From Ornithinibacillus bavariensis (GTDB lineage: Bacteria > Bacillota > Bacilli > Bacillales > Amphibacillaceae): a DNA stretch of 64,000 bases. Positions within the stretch are counted from its first letter, which is position 1. The number at the start of each line of letters is the position of its first letter. The DNA lies in the NCBI RefSeq assembly GCF_050433565.1, contig NZ_JBNPWZ010000004.1, forward strand, positions 198,578 through 262,577, read 5' to 3'. Under the pieces are notes generated by a model. That model was not told the origin of the DNA. It saw nothing but the letters and a program-made list of their open reading frames with translations, and ran no database searches. This document shows, piece by piece, positions 34,014-41,714 of this stretch. A program made the position numbers and the translations under genes.

Positions 34014-35048
34014 ATGTTTATCCGATACATCGTACTAAGAAAGAGTTGGATTTTTCTTTTTGTAGCCTTGCTCGGTGTGACCAATATATTGATTATGCTT
34101 GATAAAGGAATCACGGTGGAGGCAAGTTCTATTCTATATTTAAATGCGTTATTTTTAATCACGTTTTGCTTATTTTTTTTATGGCGTTACAAGAAAGAAA
34201 TGAAATTCACCACATCACTTGATTTATTAAGTAAAGACCTCCCTTTAGATTGGATAGAAAACCTGCCCGAACCTGAGAACAGATTGGATGAAATCACTTA
34301 CGAATTTTTACGTGCTGTGGATTTACAATACAAACGTCAGGTTTCTAAATTTAATGAGGCAAGACTGATTGAAGATGATTATATGGCTTCGTGGATCCAT
34401 GAAGTAAAAACCCCGCTCACAGCAATGAAACTAGTCCTGGACGCCCGCCGCAGTGACTCTGCCATTCGTCAAATTGAAGTAGAATGGCTAAAAATTCACT
34501 TATTGCTTGACCGGCAATTGTATATGACACGATTGCCTACATTGGAATCAGATTATCGGCTAGAGGAAGCTTCCTTACAACGACTTGCTACAGAAGAAGT
34601 GCAAGATTTGGCTTCTTGGTGTTTGGAGAAAAATCTTGCGGTCAACATTGAAGGTACTAATGTGACAGTTGTTACGGATGTGAAATGGTGCCGCTTCATC
34701 CTCCGTCAACTGTTGACTAACGCAATTAAGTATAGTCCAGTGGGTGGGACTATTGTGATTAAGACAAATGTGAGTGAAAGAGGCAACGTAACATTGGATC
34801 TTCAGGATGAGGGACCTGGCATACAGCCGCATGATCTGCCCCGTATTTTTGACAAGGGCTTTACGGGAGAAAATGGTCGAATACAAAACGCTGCAACTGG
34901 TCTTGGCTTATATCTTGCAAAAACGGTTGCCGATAAGCTGGGAATTACATTAAAAGCAAAATCCAGCAAAAGTGGGGGAACGGTAATGCAAATAACCTTT
35001 TCTGACCCCAATACATTTGAAACCATCCGAAGAAGCAATAACCTATAG
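34014..35048 (+). CDS. intramembrane-sensing histidine kinase (BceS type)
   Basis: 344 residues. Two transmembrane helices (about 13-30 and 39-58) with almost no loop between them, the hallmark of intramembrane-sensing kinases that cannot sense ligands alone and rely on the ABC transporter. The H-box is SWIHEVKTPLTAMK with the phospho-His, followed by ATPase boxes LLTNAIKYSP, DEGPGI and TGLGLYLAKTVADKLG. It follows the regulator by 10 bases (AGGAGG) and ends before a terminator. Confidence 0.9.
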   Translation: MFIRYIVLRKSWIFLFVALLGVTNILIMLDKGITVEASSILYLNALFLITFCLFFLWRYKKEMKFTTSLDLLSKDLPLDWIENLPEPENRLDEITYEFLRAVDLQYKRQVSKFNEARLIEDDYMASWIHEVKTPLTAMKLVLDARRSDSAIRQIEVEWLKIHLLLDRQLYMTRLPTLESDYRLEEASLQRLATEEVQDLASWCLEKNLAVNIEGTNVTVVTDVKWCRFILRQLLTNAIKYSPVGGTIVIKTNVSERGNVTLDLQDEGPGIQPHDLPRIFDKGFTGENGRIQNAATGLGLYLAKTVADKLGITLKAKSSKSGGTVMQITFSDPNTFETIRRSNNL

Positions 35049-35292
35049 TGTTCCATGAGCATTTGGTGAAATCCAAATAGTGAACAATATACTTTATTAG
35101 AACTAAAAGGAGGGCTAGAAATCACTTCGGTTTTTCAATTTTAATGCATGCTAATCGATTTATGCCCTGGATTCCTCTACTTTTTTGACCGTAATTAAAT
35201 GAAATTAAGCTCTAAGGTAAGCAGTAATTTCCAAAAACTCTGTGAGAAACGATACAGTTCCTCACAACATTTATAATGAAACGAACATATGC

Positions 35293-35323
35293 AACAGTCA
35301 GGACTTTCTCCTGTCTGTTTTTT
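35293..35323 (+). terminator. terminator behind the kinase gene
   Basis: AACAGTCAGGA (35293-35303) pairs with TCCTGTCTGTT (35309-35319, one mismatch), then TTTTG. It separates the two-component genes from the transporter genes. Confidence 0.65.
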
Positions 35324-35347
35324 GTTGCCTATTGATTACGACTAACA

Positions 35348-35421
35348 TGACAAAATTGTCATTTAAAGTGGCAATTTTATCATATGAAACTTACGACAAG
35401 AGGTATGAACTAGCGTAAAAT
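35348..35421 (+). promoter_or_regulatory. BceR-type operator and promoter of the transporter operon
   Basis: TGACA-AAAT-TGTCA (35348-35361) fits the inverted pentamer with 4-base spacer bound by BceR-like regulators. It is also the left arm of a larger dyad, TGACAAAATTG and CAATTTTATCA (to 35382). A weak promoter follows: ACGACA (35393-35398), 17 bases, TAAAAT (35416-35421). A poor -35 box behind an activator site is what an induced promoter should look like. Confidence 0.65.
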
Positions 35422-35448
35422 GGGGTTATTGATGAACAAGGAGGTTTA

Positions 35449-36237
35449 ATGATGAACGATTTAAATGTCAATGAAACAGTGTTGCTTGCACGGAATGTTC
35501 ACAAAACATATGGCTCCAGAAGCAGTTCGCAACATGTGCTAAAGGGAATAGATTTGCATGTAACTCGTAAAGAATTCGTTGGGATTATGGGACCTTCTGG
35601 TTCGGGAAAGACGACTTTGCTTAATGTATTGGCTACTATCGACCGATGTACGGACGGTGCCATTTTAGTTGAAAATGTGGACATCTCTTCTTTGAAAGAT
35701 TCCGCACTTTCTGCATTTCGTAGAAAGAATTTGGGCTTTATCTTTCAGGATTACAATCTTCTAGATACATTGACAATCAAGGAGAACATTCTTTTACCGA
35801 TATCCCTTCATAAAATGAGCAAGCATCAAGCAGAAAAAGAGTTTACTGAGATTGCGGAAGTATTGGGTATTAAAGAATTAGCAGATAAATATCCACATGA
35901 AGTCTCTGGGGGACAAAAACAGCGGACTGCGGCAGGAAGGGCATTGATCCATTTACCTTCCATTGTATTTGCTGATGAGCCTACTGGAGCACTAGATTCT
36001 AAATCGGCTTCATCGTTGTTGGATACGATGGAGAAAATTAATCAACAGCGAAATGTCACAATTATCATGGTGACACATGACCCGGTCGCATCCAGCTACT
36101 GTAACCGTGTCGTGTTTTTGAAAGATGGAAGGCTTTATTCCGAACTCTACCGCGGTGATAAGTCAAGACATGCCTTTTTTAAGGAAATCTTAGATGTGCA
36201 GGCGGTATTGGGAGGGGATAATGTTGACAGTCGTTGA
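35449..36237 (+). CDS. Bce-type ABC transporter ATP-binding protein
   Basis: 262 residues: Walker A GPSGSGKTT, Q-loop FIFQDYNLL, signature VSGGQKQR, Walker B IVFADEPTGALDS, H-loop THD. It is of the MacB/LolD/BceA subgroup. AGGAGG precedes two adjacent ATGs. The end overlaps the permease start (ATG 36221), so translation is coupled. With the permease it removes peptide antibiotics that target cell-wall intermediates and also signals to the kinase. Confidence 0.92.
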   Translation: MMNDLNVNETVLLARNVHKTYGSRSSSQHVLKGIDLHVTRKEFVGIMGPSGSGKTTLLNVLATIDRCTDGAILVENVDISSLKDSALSAFRRKNLGFIFQDYNLLDTLTIKENILLPISLHKMSKHQAEKEFTEIAEVLGIKELADKYPHEVSGGQKQRTAAGRALIHLPSIVFADEPTGALDSKSASSLLDTMEKINQQRNVTIIMVTHDPVASSYCNRVVFLKDGRLYSELYRGDKSRHAFFKEILDVQAVLGGDNVDSR

Positions 36238-38146
36238 TTTAGCTTTTCGTAGCATGCGTAAAAATATAAAACATTATTACTTATATTTTTTTGCTCTCAT
36301 TTTTAGTACAAGCTTGTATTATATATTTTCATCACTTCAGCACGATCATGCAGTTCAGGAAATGGCAAGTGAGAGCGTGGATTTCTTCACCGCTTTTCAA
36401 GTGGCAGGTATTTTGCTTATTGTCATTGTCAGTATTTTTACGGTTTATGCTAATCGTATTTTTCTGAAGCGAAGAAGCCGTGAAATTGGGCTGTATCAGC
36501 TTATTGGTCTTTCTAAAGGTTGGGTTGCTCGATATCTGATTATCGAGAATACATTGCTAGGCTTGGGTGCCCTATTGATTGGAATTGTTTGTGGGGCTTT
36601 ATTATCTAGACTGTTTCTTCTAATTTTAATGAAATTGCTTGGATTGGAGGGTGTCTTGGGAATAAGTATCAATGCGAAGGCCATTTTCATGACGGTGCTA
36701 GTATTTCTAATTATTATTGTTTTTACTTCTATACAAGTACTGTTGTCCATTTATCGAACAACGCTACTTGACTTGTTTCAAGCAGACAAGCAACAGGAGC
36801 ATCCCAATAAACCTCGGCCTTTTTTAGCTACTGTCATGGCATTGCTTGGTATAAGCCTTATTGGATTCGGCTATCAATTATCAGGGCACATGTTGAATGA
36901 CCAGTTATTCTTAAATATGCTGTTGGTTCTTTCAACGACAATAGCAGGTACTTACTTGGTCTTTCGAGTTACAATTAGCTGGGGCATTTATTGGTTCCGT
37001 AAACGAAAAAATGGTCTGCTTGGTCTGTACAACAGTCTGTCGCTTGCACCGCTAATGCACCGTATGCGGTCAAACGCCAGCTCACTTACCTTAATTACGG
37101 TGCTATCAGCAATGGCAATAACGCTAGTTTCCATTGCTTATTCACTGTACTATACAGTGGAACAAGACACACGTCTCCAAATGCCATATGATTTTTTAAT
37201 TGAGAATAGGGAGCAGGAAGCGGAGGCTTTCCGATTGGAACTCGAACAGGAAGGAATTGATTTCCAACATGGACAGGTGGAAGCTTTACGAATAAAAGGC
37301 AGTATACATGGCTCTCAGACTGAAAATGATGGGGTAACCCGTGATTTGTTATGGCTTCCAGCGGAGCAGCTTATTCAAACAGGCAAAGTTTTAAAAGTGC
37401 CGTCTAACGGAGAAGTTATCTTTTACAATGCAAGAGCGAATATTGAAGCCTTTATGGATGTGAACACGGAAAGTTCTAATCAAGATATGTGGTTGGAGCT
37501 TCAGGGAAAACCGGATATTTACCCGATAAGTAGCATGATTTTGGAAAATATTATTAATTACAATGTTTATGGATTACAGCTCTTGGCTTCGGAAACTACG
37601 ATAGATGAGATTAGAGAGCAAACAGAGTACTTTGAAGAAATCCGTTTTGACACCTTTTTGATTCCTAATAAACAGGAACGTGAGCAGGCTTCGTCTATTT
37701 ACGAAAAGTATGTACCAAAAGACAGCTTCATGCCTGATTTTTATTCGGAATATCAAAACTCGCTTCAAAAGTTCGGTCTACTTATTTTTATATCAGCTTT
37801 TCTCGGTCTTGCCTTTCTCATTGCAACTGGCAGCATCTTATACTTCAAGCAAATGACAGAAGCGGAGCAAGAGAAACAAAGCTTCAAGACTCTTCGACAG
37901 CTCGGATTTGATGTAAACATGATTATGAAAGGTATTGCTCGTAAGCAAGCATTTGTTTTCTTTATCCCGCTGTTGATTGGATTACTGCATTCGTGGTTTG
38001 CTGTTAAGGCCGCTTCTATCCTAGTAATTTCTAGTATCACCGTACCGACAATAACCGCAATGGGAATGTACGCCTTGATTTATTTTATATTTGCTGTATT
38101 AACACTTCGTTACTACCGGAAGATAGTTAAAAGCCAGATGCTATAG
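36221..38146 (+). CDS. Bce-type ABC transporter permease
   Basis: 641 residues from ATG 36221 (GGGAGGGG upstream; the in-frame ATG at 36194 lies inside the ATPase gene). Ten transmembrane segments in the FtsX/BceB arrangement: four at the N-terminus, then pairs, with a large extracellular domain of about 200 residues between helices 7 and 8 (roughly residues 310-515) that in BceB-type permeases binds the antibiotic-lipid complex. The FtsX-like region SREIGLYQLIGLSKGWVARY is visible near residue 80. Confidence 0.9.
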   Translation: MLTVVDLAFRSMRKNIKHYYLYFFALIFSTSLYYIFSSLQHDHAVQEMASESVDFFTAFQVAGILLIVIVSIFTVYANRIFLKRRSREIGLYQLIGLSKGWVARYLIIENTLLGLGALLIGIVCGALLSRLFLLILMKLLGLEGVLGISINAKAIFMTVLVFLIIIVFTSIQVLLSIYRTTLLDLFQADKQQEHPNKPRPFLATVMALLGISLIGFGYQLSGHMLNDQLFLNMLLVLSTTIAGTYLVFRVTISWGIYWFRKRKNGLLGLYNSLSLAPLMHRMRSNASSLTLITVLSAMAITLVSIAYSLYYTVEQDTRLQMPYDFLIENREQEAEAFRLELEQEGIDFQHGQVEALRIKGSIHGSQTENDGVTRDLLWLPAEQLIQTGKVLKVPSNGEVIFYNARANIEAFMDVNTESSNQDMWLELQGKPDIYPISSMILENIINYNVYGLQLLASETTIDEIREQTEYFEEIRFDTFLIPNKQEREQASSIYEKYVPKDSFMPDFYSEYQNSLQKFGLLIFISAFLGLAFLIATGSILYFKQMTEAEQEKQSFKTLRQLGFDVNMIMKGIARKQAFVFFIPLLIGLLHSWFAVKAASILVISSITVPTITAMGMYALIYFIFAVLTLRYYRKIVKSQML

Positions 38147-38167
38147 TCAAAAAGGAGAGGATGCTTT

Positions 38168-38497
38168 ATGAAAAAGGTACTATTAAGGGCTATTGTAGTC
38201 ATCATTATTTTAACAGGAGTGTATTTCGTGTTTAAAGAGGATCTTGATCGCTTTAACCCTCTTTATGAGAAAGAATATGTTTACGTCGAAGTAAATGAAC
38301 CTTCTAAACCGGATAACGGTCGGTTTAAATACAATTTGACAGGGTATACCGAGGATGGTCAAAAGAGAAAGGTAATGTTTACTTCCAGTACAGATTTGGA
38401 ACAAGGTATTTATTTGAAGGTGCTGGCCAAAGGAAAGTATACGGAGAGCTGGGAATTTATAAATGAGGAAGATCTTCCGGTTGATGCAAAATGGTAA
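38168..38497 (+). CDS. yxeA: YxeA family protein
   Basis: 109 residues with an N-terminal signal anchor (LLRAIVVIIILTGVYFVF) and the YxeA/DUF1093 beta domain (YEKEYVYVEVNEPSKPDNGR, then YTEDGQKRKVMFTSS, and YLKVLAKGKYTESWEFI). In Bacillus subtilis yxeA is the last gene of the yxdJKLM-yxeA locus, and the same order is found here. Its function is not established. It starts 21 bases behind the permease with AAAGGAGAGG. Confidence 0.85.
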   Translation: MKKVLLRAIVVIIILTGVYFVFKEDLDRFNPLYEKEYVYVEVNEPSKPDNGRFKYNLTGYTEDGQKRKVMFTSSTDLEQGIYLKVLAKGKYTESWEFINEEDLPVDAKW

Positions 38498-38511
38498 GTA
38501 AATACAGTCAC

Positions 38512-38590
38512 AAAGGCTTACTTCGTCCTTAGTAATCGAAGTAGTGAGCCTTTCTGTATAAAGAAACCCTTATTTTTAGGGTTTCTTCGA
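38512..38590 (+). terminator. two consecutive hairpins behind yxeA
   Basis: First: AAAGGCTTACTTCG (38512-38525) with CGAAGTAGTGAGCCTTT (38537-38553, a bulge), then CTGT. Second: AAGAAACCCT (38561-38570) with AGGGTTTCTT (38578-38587), perfect. Confidence 0.7.
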
Positions 38591-38688
38591 TTCTATGAAG
38601 TTTATAATAGGTTTCATAAAGGATGGAGTGTTTCGTTTTATAAGAAAATATAATATTTTAGTTTTATATAACTTTTATTGTATGATTG

Positions 38689-38718
38689 TCTCATGCCCAA
38701 ATAGGCTTGAGATTTTTT
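38689..38718 (+). terminator. third hairpin with T tract upstream of sigV
   Basis: TCTCATGCC (38689-38697) pairs with GGCTTGAGA (38704-38712, one mismatch), then TTTTTT. No gene lies between it and the preceding hairpins; it may end a lost gene or an unannotated small RNA. Confidence 0.5.
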
Positions 38719-38833
38719 AATGTTTTAACCTCTGGAAAAATAAGGGGATTATTCAAAGGGGTTATAGACAAATCTCCTATTCTGAACGCTTTTAACCCTT
38801 CATTATGATAAATCTACAAAAAAATAAATATCT

Positions 38834-38860
38834 AAAACTTTTCTTAACACCCCGTACGTC
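38834..38860 (+). promoter_or_regulatory. possible autoregulated SigV promoter
   Basis: AAAACTTTT (38834-38842) and CGTC (38857-38860) spaced by about 18 bases resemble the -35 AAAC and -10 CGTC boxes of SigV/SigM-type ECF promoters. It lies about 50 bases before sigV. Confidence 0.45.
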
Positions 38861-38910
38861 TATACTATGAAACTCCGTTAGCTAACGAGAAAAACAAGGA
38901 GATGTGTCAT

Positions 38911-39429
38911 GTGTTTAATAGGCAGCCTAAACAAGAAAAAATCATTGCTGAGTATGTAATGCAAAACAAAGAAAGCTTTTATCGGCTTGCATACAGCTAT
39001 GTTCAGAACCGTGATGATGCACTTGATATTGTACAAGATTCAATTCAGAAAGCAATTACAGCTGGTACTTTAAAGGATATTCAGGCTGTTAAAAGTTGGT
39101 TCTATCGAATTGTTGTCAATACTTCATTAGATTTTCTTCGTCGCAGAAAGAAAGTCACGGTTCTTGATGATACTACGATTCAATTACATTCCCCTAGTCA
39201 TGAAGATCATTATCATGATATGGATTTAGAACAGGCGCTAAATAGCTTGCCGATTCAATATCGAAGTGTTGTTGTCCTTCGATACTTTGAAGATTTAAAG
39301 ATTGAAGATGTAGCGGAAATATTAGAATTAAATATTAATACCGCTAAAACTCGATTATATAAAGCCTTAAAAATTCTAAGGGATCAGATGAATGACCTAC
39401 ACTTAGAGGAGGTAAGACATAATGGATAA
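38911..39429 (+). CDS. sigV: ECF sigma factor SigV
   Basis: 172 residues from GTG 38911, chosen because AAGGAG ends 9 bases before it; ATG 38902 is too close to that site. Region 2: FYRLAYSYVQNRDDALDIVQ, then SWFYRIVVNTSLDFLRRRKK. Region 4: LPIQYRSVVVLRYFEDLKIE. The next gene is a clear RsiV, so this is SigV, the factor that responds to lysozyme and turns on peptidoglycan modification in Bacillus and Enterococcus relatives. Confidence 0.9.
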   Translation: MFNRQPKQEKIIAEYVMQNKESFYRLAYSYVQNRDDALDIVQDSIQKAITAGTLKDIQAVKSWFYRIVVNTSLDFLRRRKKVTVLDDTTIQLHSPSHEDHYHDMDLEQALNSLPIQYRSVVVLRYFEDLKIEDVAEILELNINTAKTRLYKALKILRDQMNDLHLEEVRHNG

Positions 39430-40297
39430 TAATAAAATGAAACAATTAAAAGAGAAATATGAAGATATTCCAATTCCTACAGAACTTGATGAAGTTGTTA
39501 AAAAAGCATTACAGAAAAGGAAATCTAAGAACTCTGGATTTAAATGGGTTGCTGGAGTTGCCGCTGCAGCGGTCATTTTTACATCAAGTATCAATATAAG
39601 TCCTGCATTTGCTAAATCGTTGGAGAGTATACCGGTAGTAGGTAGTATTGTTGATGTCCTTACATTTACAGAATTTACTGTTGACGAAGGAAATTATCAG
39701 GCTGATATAAAGGTTCCTGCAATTGATAAGCTGGAAAATAAGGAATTAGAGCAAACATTGAATGAAAAGTATTTGATGGAAAGTCAGGAACTATACACAA
39801 AATTCATGGATGAAATGAAAGGACAAAAAGCGTTTGGAGTGGATGGACATTTACGTGTTGATAGTGGATTCGTGGTTAAGACTGATACGGACCAACTACT
39901 CACTGTAGGTCGCTATGTTCAAGAAACAGCAGCATCATCCAAAACAACTATCAAGTACGATACAATTGATAAAGAAAATCAATTGTTAGTAACACTTCCA
40001 AGCCTCTTCAAGGATGATTCTTATATTGCTGTCATTAGTGAAAATATCATAAAACAGATGATGCAACAAATGAAGGAAGATGAGGCTAACACTTACTTCA
40101 TTGCATCAGAGGAAGAATTTGGAGAAGGATTTACTAAAATTAATAAAGAGCAAAACTTCTATATTAATGCAGAACATAAATTGGTTGTTTCCTTTAATGA
40201 TTATGAAGTGGCACCAGGTTATATGGGAACTGTGGAGTTTGTTATTCCAACAGATGAAATAAAAGATATACTAGTTAGTCATGCTTATATAAAGTAA
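39422..40297 (+). CDS. rsiV: anti-sigma factor RsiV (lysozyme receptor)
   Basis: 291 residues. A short cytoplasmic part (to about 40) holds SigV; one transmembrane helix (about 41-58, GVAAAAVIFTSSINIS) follows; the outer domain matches RsiV block by block: NKELEQTLNEKYLMESQELY, SLFKDDSYIAVISENI, and the terminal DYEVAPGYMGTVEFVIPTDE. In Bacillus RsiV binds lysozyme directly and is then cleaved by signal peptidase and RasP to release SigV. The start overlaps the sigV stop. The usual downstream oatA gene is missing. Confidence 0.92.
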   Translation: MDNNKMKQLKEKYEDIPIPTELDEVVKKALQKRKSKNSGFKWVAGVAAAAVIFTSSINISPAFAKSLESIPVVGSIVDVLTFTEFTVDEGNYQADIKVPAIDKLENKELEQTLNEKYLMESQELYTKFMDEMKGQKAFGVDGHLRVDSGFVVKTDTDQLLTVGRYVQETAASSKTTIKYDTIDKENQLLVTLPSLFKDDSYIAVISENIIKQMMQQMKEDEANTYFIASEEEFGEGFTKINKEQNFYINAEHKLVVSFNDYEVAPGYMGTVEFVIPTDEIKDILVSHAYIK

Positions 40298-40356
40298 ATG
40301 GTAACTGGGGACAGGTTTCTTGTTCTAGTTCCTAACTTACACATTTTAACAAACCA

Positions 40357-40397
40357 AAGAAAAATGCCCGATTAAATTGCGAATCGGGCATTTTCTT
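40357..40397. terminator. bidirectional terminator between rsiV and the Uma2 gene
   Basis: AAAATGCCCGATT (40361-40373) pairs with AATCGGGCATTTT (40382-40394). Confidence 0.85.
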
Positions 40398-40417
40398 ATA
40401 TGGTTCATAAAGTTTCA

Positions 40418-41155
40418 TTACTTCTTAAAGATTCTACTAATTTCAGCACCTAGTCCATCAAATATAAAAGATTTCGCAGTCTCACCGTTCTTATAGGTAG
40501 AACTACTGCTAATATTATTTTCTTCAAAATGATAGATTGTTACCTCCATATTTTCTGGATTAACAATCCAGTATTCTTCCACCCCACAGGACATATACAA
40601 ATCAAGCTTCTTAATAAGATCCTTACGTTGTGTGCTTTTCGAAAGCACCTCTACGACGAGTGATGGAACTCCTTTATAGTAATCATTTTCATTTAAATGT
40701 TCATCTAAGTCGCAAATAATCATGATATCTGGTTGGACAATATTTATGTTTTCGGTTGTTCTTCTTAGTTCGATATCATATGGAGCAACAAACGGTGTAC
40801 ATCCTTTACCTTGAAAATGGTTATAAAAGATTCCAAACAATTCTGTTATCGTTCGTTGATGAGCCGTTTTTGGAGAGGACAGCCAATAGATTTCTCCATC
40901 AATATATTCATATCTATCTTCTGTTTCCTGATTCAATTGCAGAAACTCTTCATAGGTTGCTTTTTTTCCTTCGGTTCCATATTCCAAAGCCCATTCAATA
41001 ACCTGCTCTTTAGAAGTTTCTCCAGTAAAAGTCTCTTTTACTGCAGTAAGCTTAGCAATTTCTGTACCATTTCTAGTAATAATAATCTCTTCATGCGCAG
41101 CAAGCATTAAGTATTTCCCAAAGTTATTTTGTAATTCTGTTGAGTTAACAATCAT
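40418..41155 (-). CDS. Phd-like antitoxin domain fused to Uma2-family endonuclease-like domain
   Basis: 245 residues from ATG 41155 behind AGGAGGTG. Residues 1-45 (IVNSTELQNNFGKYLMLAAH, then EEIIITRNGTEIAKLTAV) are a Phd/YefM-type antitoxin N-terminus. From about 60 the chain is a Uma2/DUF820 PD-(D/E)xK domain: YEEFLQLNQETEDRYEYIDG, then IVQPDIMIICDLD with the metal Asp, PSLVVEVLSKSTQRKDLIKK with E-V-x-S-x-S-x-x-x-D, and YWIVNPEN at the end. Uma2 proteins are widespread, often multicopy, and lack an agreed role. The antitoxin-type fusion suggests it can bind operator DNA and perhaps regulate itself. Confidence 0.8.
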   Translation of the reverse strand: MIVNSTELQNNFGKYLMLAAHEEIIITRNGTEIAKLTAVKETFTGETSKEQVIEWALEYGTEGKKATYEEFLQLNQETEDRYEYIDGEIYWLSSPKTAHQRTITELFGIFYNHFQGKGCTPFVAPYDIELRRTTENINIVQPDIMIICDLDEHLNENDYYKGVPSLVVEVLSKSTQRKDLIKKLDLYMSCGVEEYWIVNPENMEVTIYHFEENNISSSSTYKNGETAKSFIFDGLGAEISRIFKK

Positions 41156-41271
41156 GACCACACCTCCTAAATAGTTAATATAGCTAATTTAGCTAATCCG
41201 AATGAAGTTTCAGCCATCTTATCAAAGTGATGACGCTGTTGCAATCGTTCTTATGTACATACAAGAAACTA

Positions 41272-41300
41272 TTTACATAGTTCTAAACAAATGAGATAAT
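41272..41300 (+). promoter_or_regulatory. promoter of the ABC-F leader
   Basis: TTTACA (41272-41277), 17 bases, GATAAT (41295-41300), about 400 bases before the ABC-F start, giving a long leader RNA. Confidence 0.6.
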
Positions 41301-41332
41301 AAAGAAAATTTTGAGGAGGGAAAGTAAGTACC

Positions 41333-41353
41333 ATGGAACCGACTAATTGCTAA
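41333..41353 (+). CDS. six-residue leader peptide (MEPTNC)
   Basis: ATG-GAA-CCG-ACT-AAT-TGC-TAA behind the strong site GAGGAGGG (41313-41320), close to the predicted transcription start. Together with the perfect terminator at 41602 this is the usual architecture of ribosome-mediated attenuation in front of ABC-F antibiotic-resistance genes: stalling on the leader prevents terminator formation. The spacing from the ribosome binding site is rather long (12 bases). Confidence 0.5.
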   Translation: MEPTNC

Positions 41354-41601
41354 GATAATTTATGGAAATAAATTAATACGATTTTGTAATGAGATTCAAT
41401 AACCTTAATATTAGGTTTATTTGACATGCTCTTTATGGAATGTTGGCAATTAGAAGGCTTACTTACTTTACCTATATGAAAATAATGATGAATTGGGTTT
41501 TCTGACTTTTCGAAATACCCAGTTGTAGAAGGTTTTAGCAAAATTTACTTTTATGTTTGTTAGGATCATCTCTATTCAAATTATGTTCACCGTTTATAGG
41601 A

Positions 41602-41638
41602 GACTGTAAGAAGTAACTAACTTCTTACAGTCTTTTTT
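41602..41638 (+). terminator. attenuator-like terminator before the ABC-F gene
   Basis: GACTGTAAGAAGT (41602-41614) pairs perfectly with ACTTCTTACAGTC (41620-41632), then TTTTTT; it lies only about 75 bases before the ABC-F start and no gene ends upstream on this strand except the leader ORF. The remainder of 41354-41601 shows no gene. Confidence 0.8.
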
Positions 41639-41714
41639 AATGGAATAATTGTATAAATCTTCTTTTTCCCAGTCCGTAAATAGTGTCATGAGAAAATGGA
41701 TGAAGGAAGGAATT

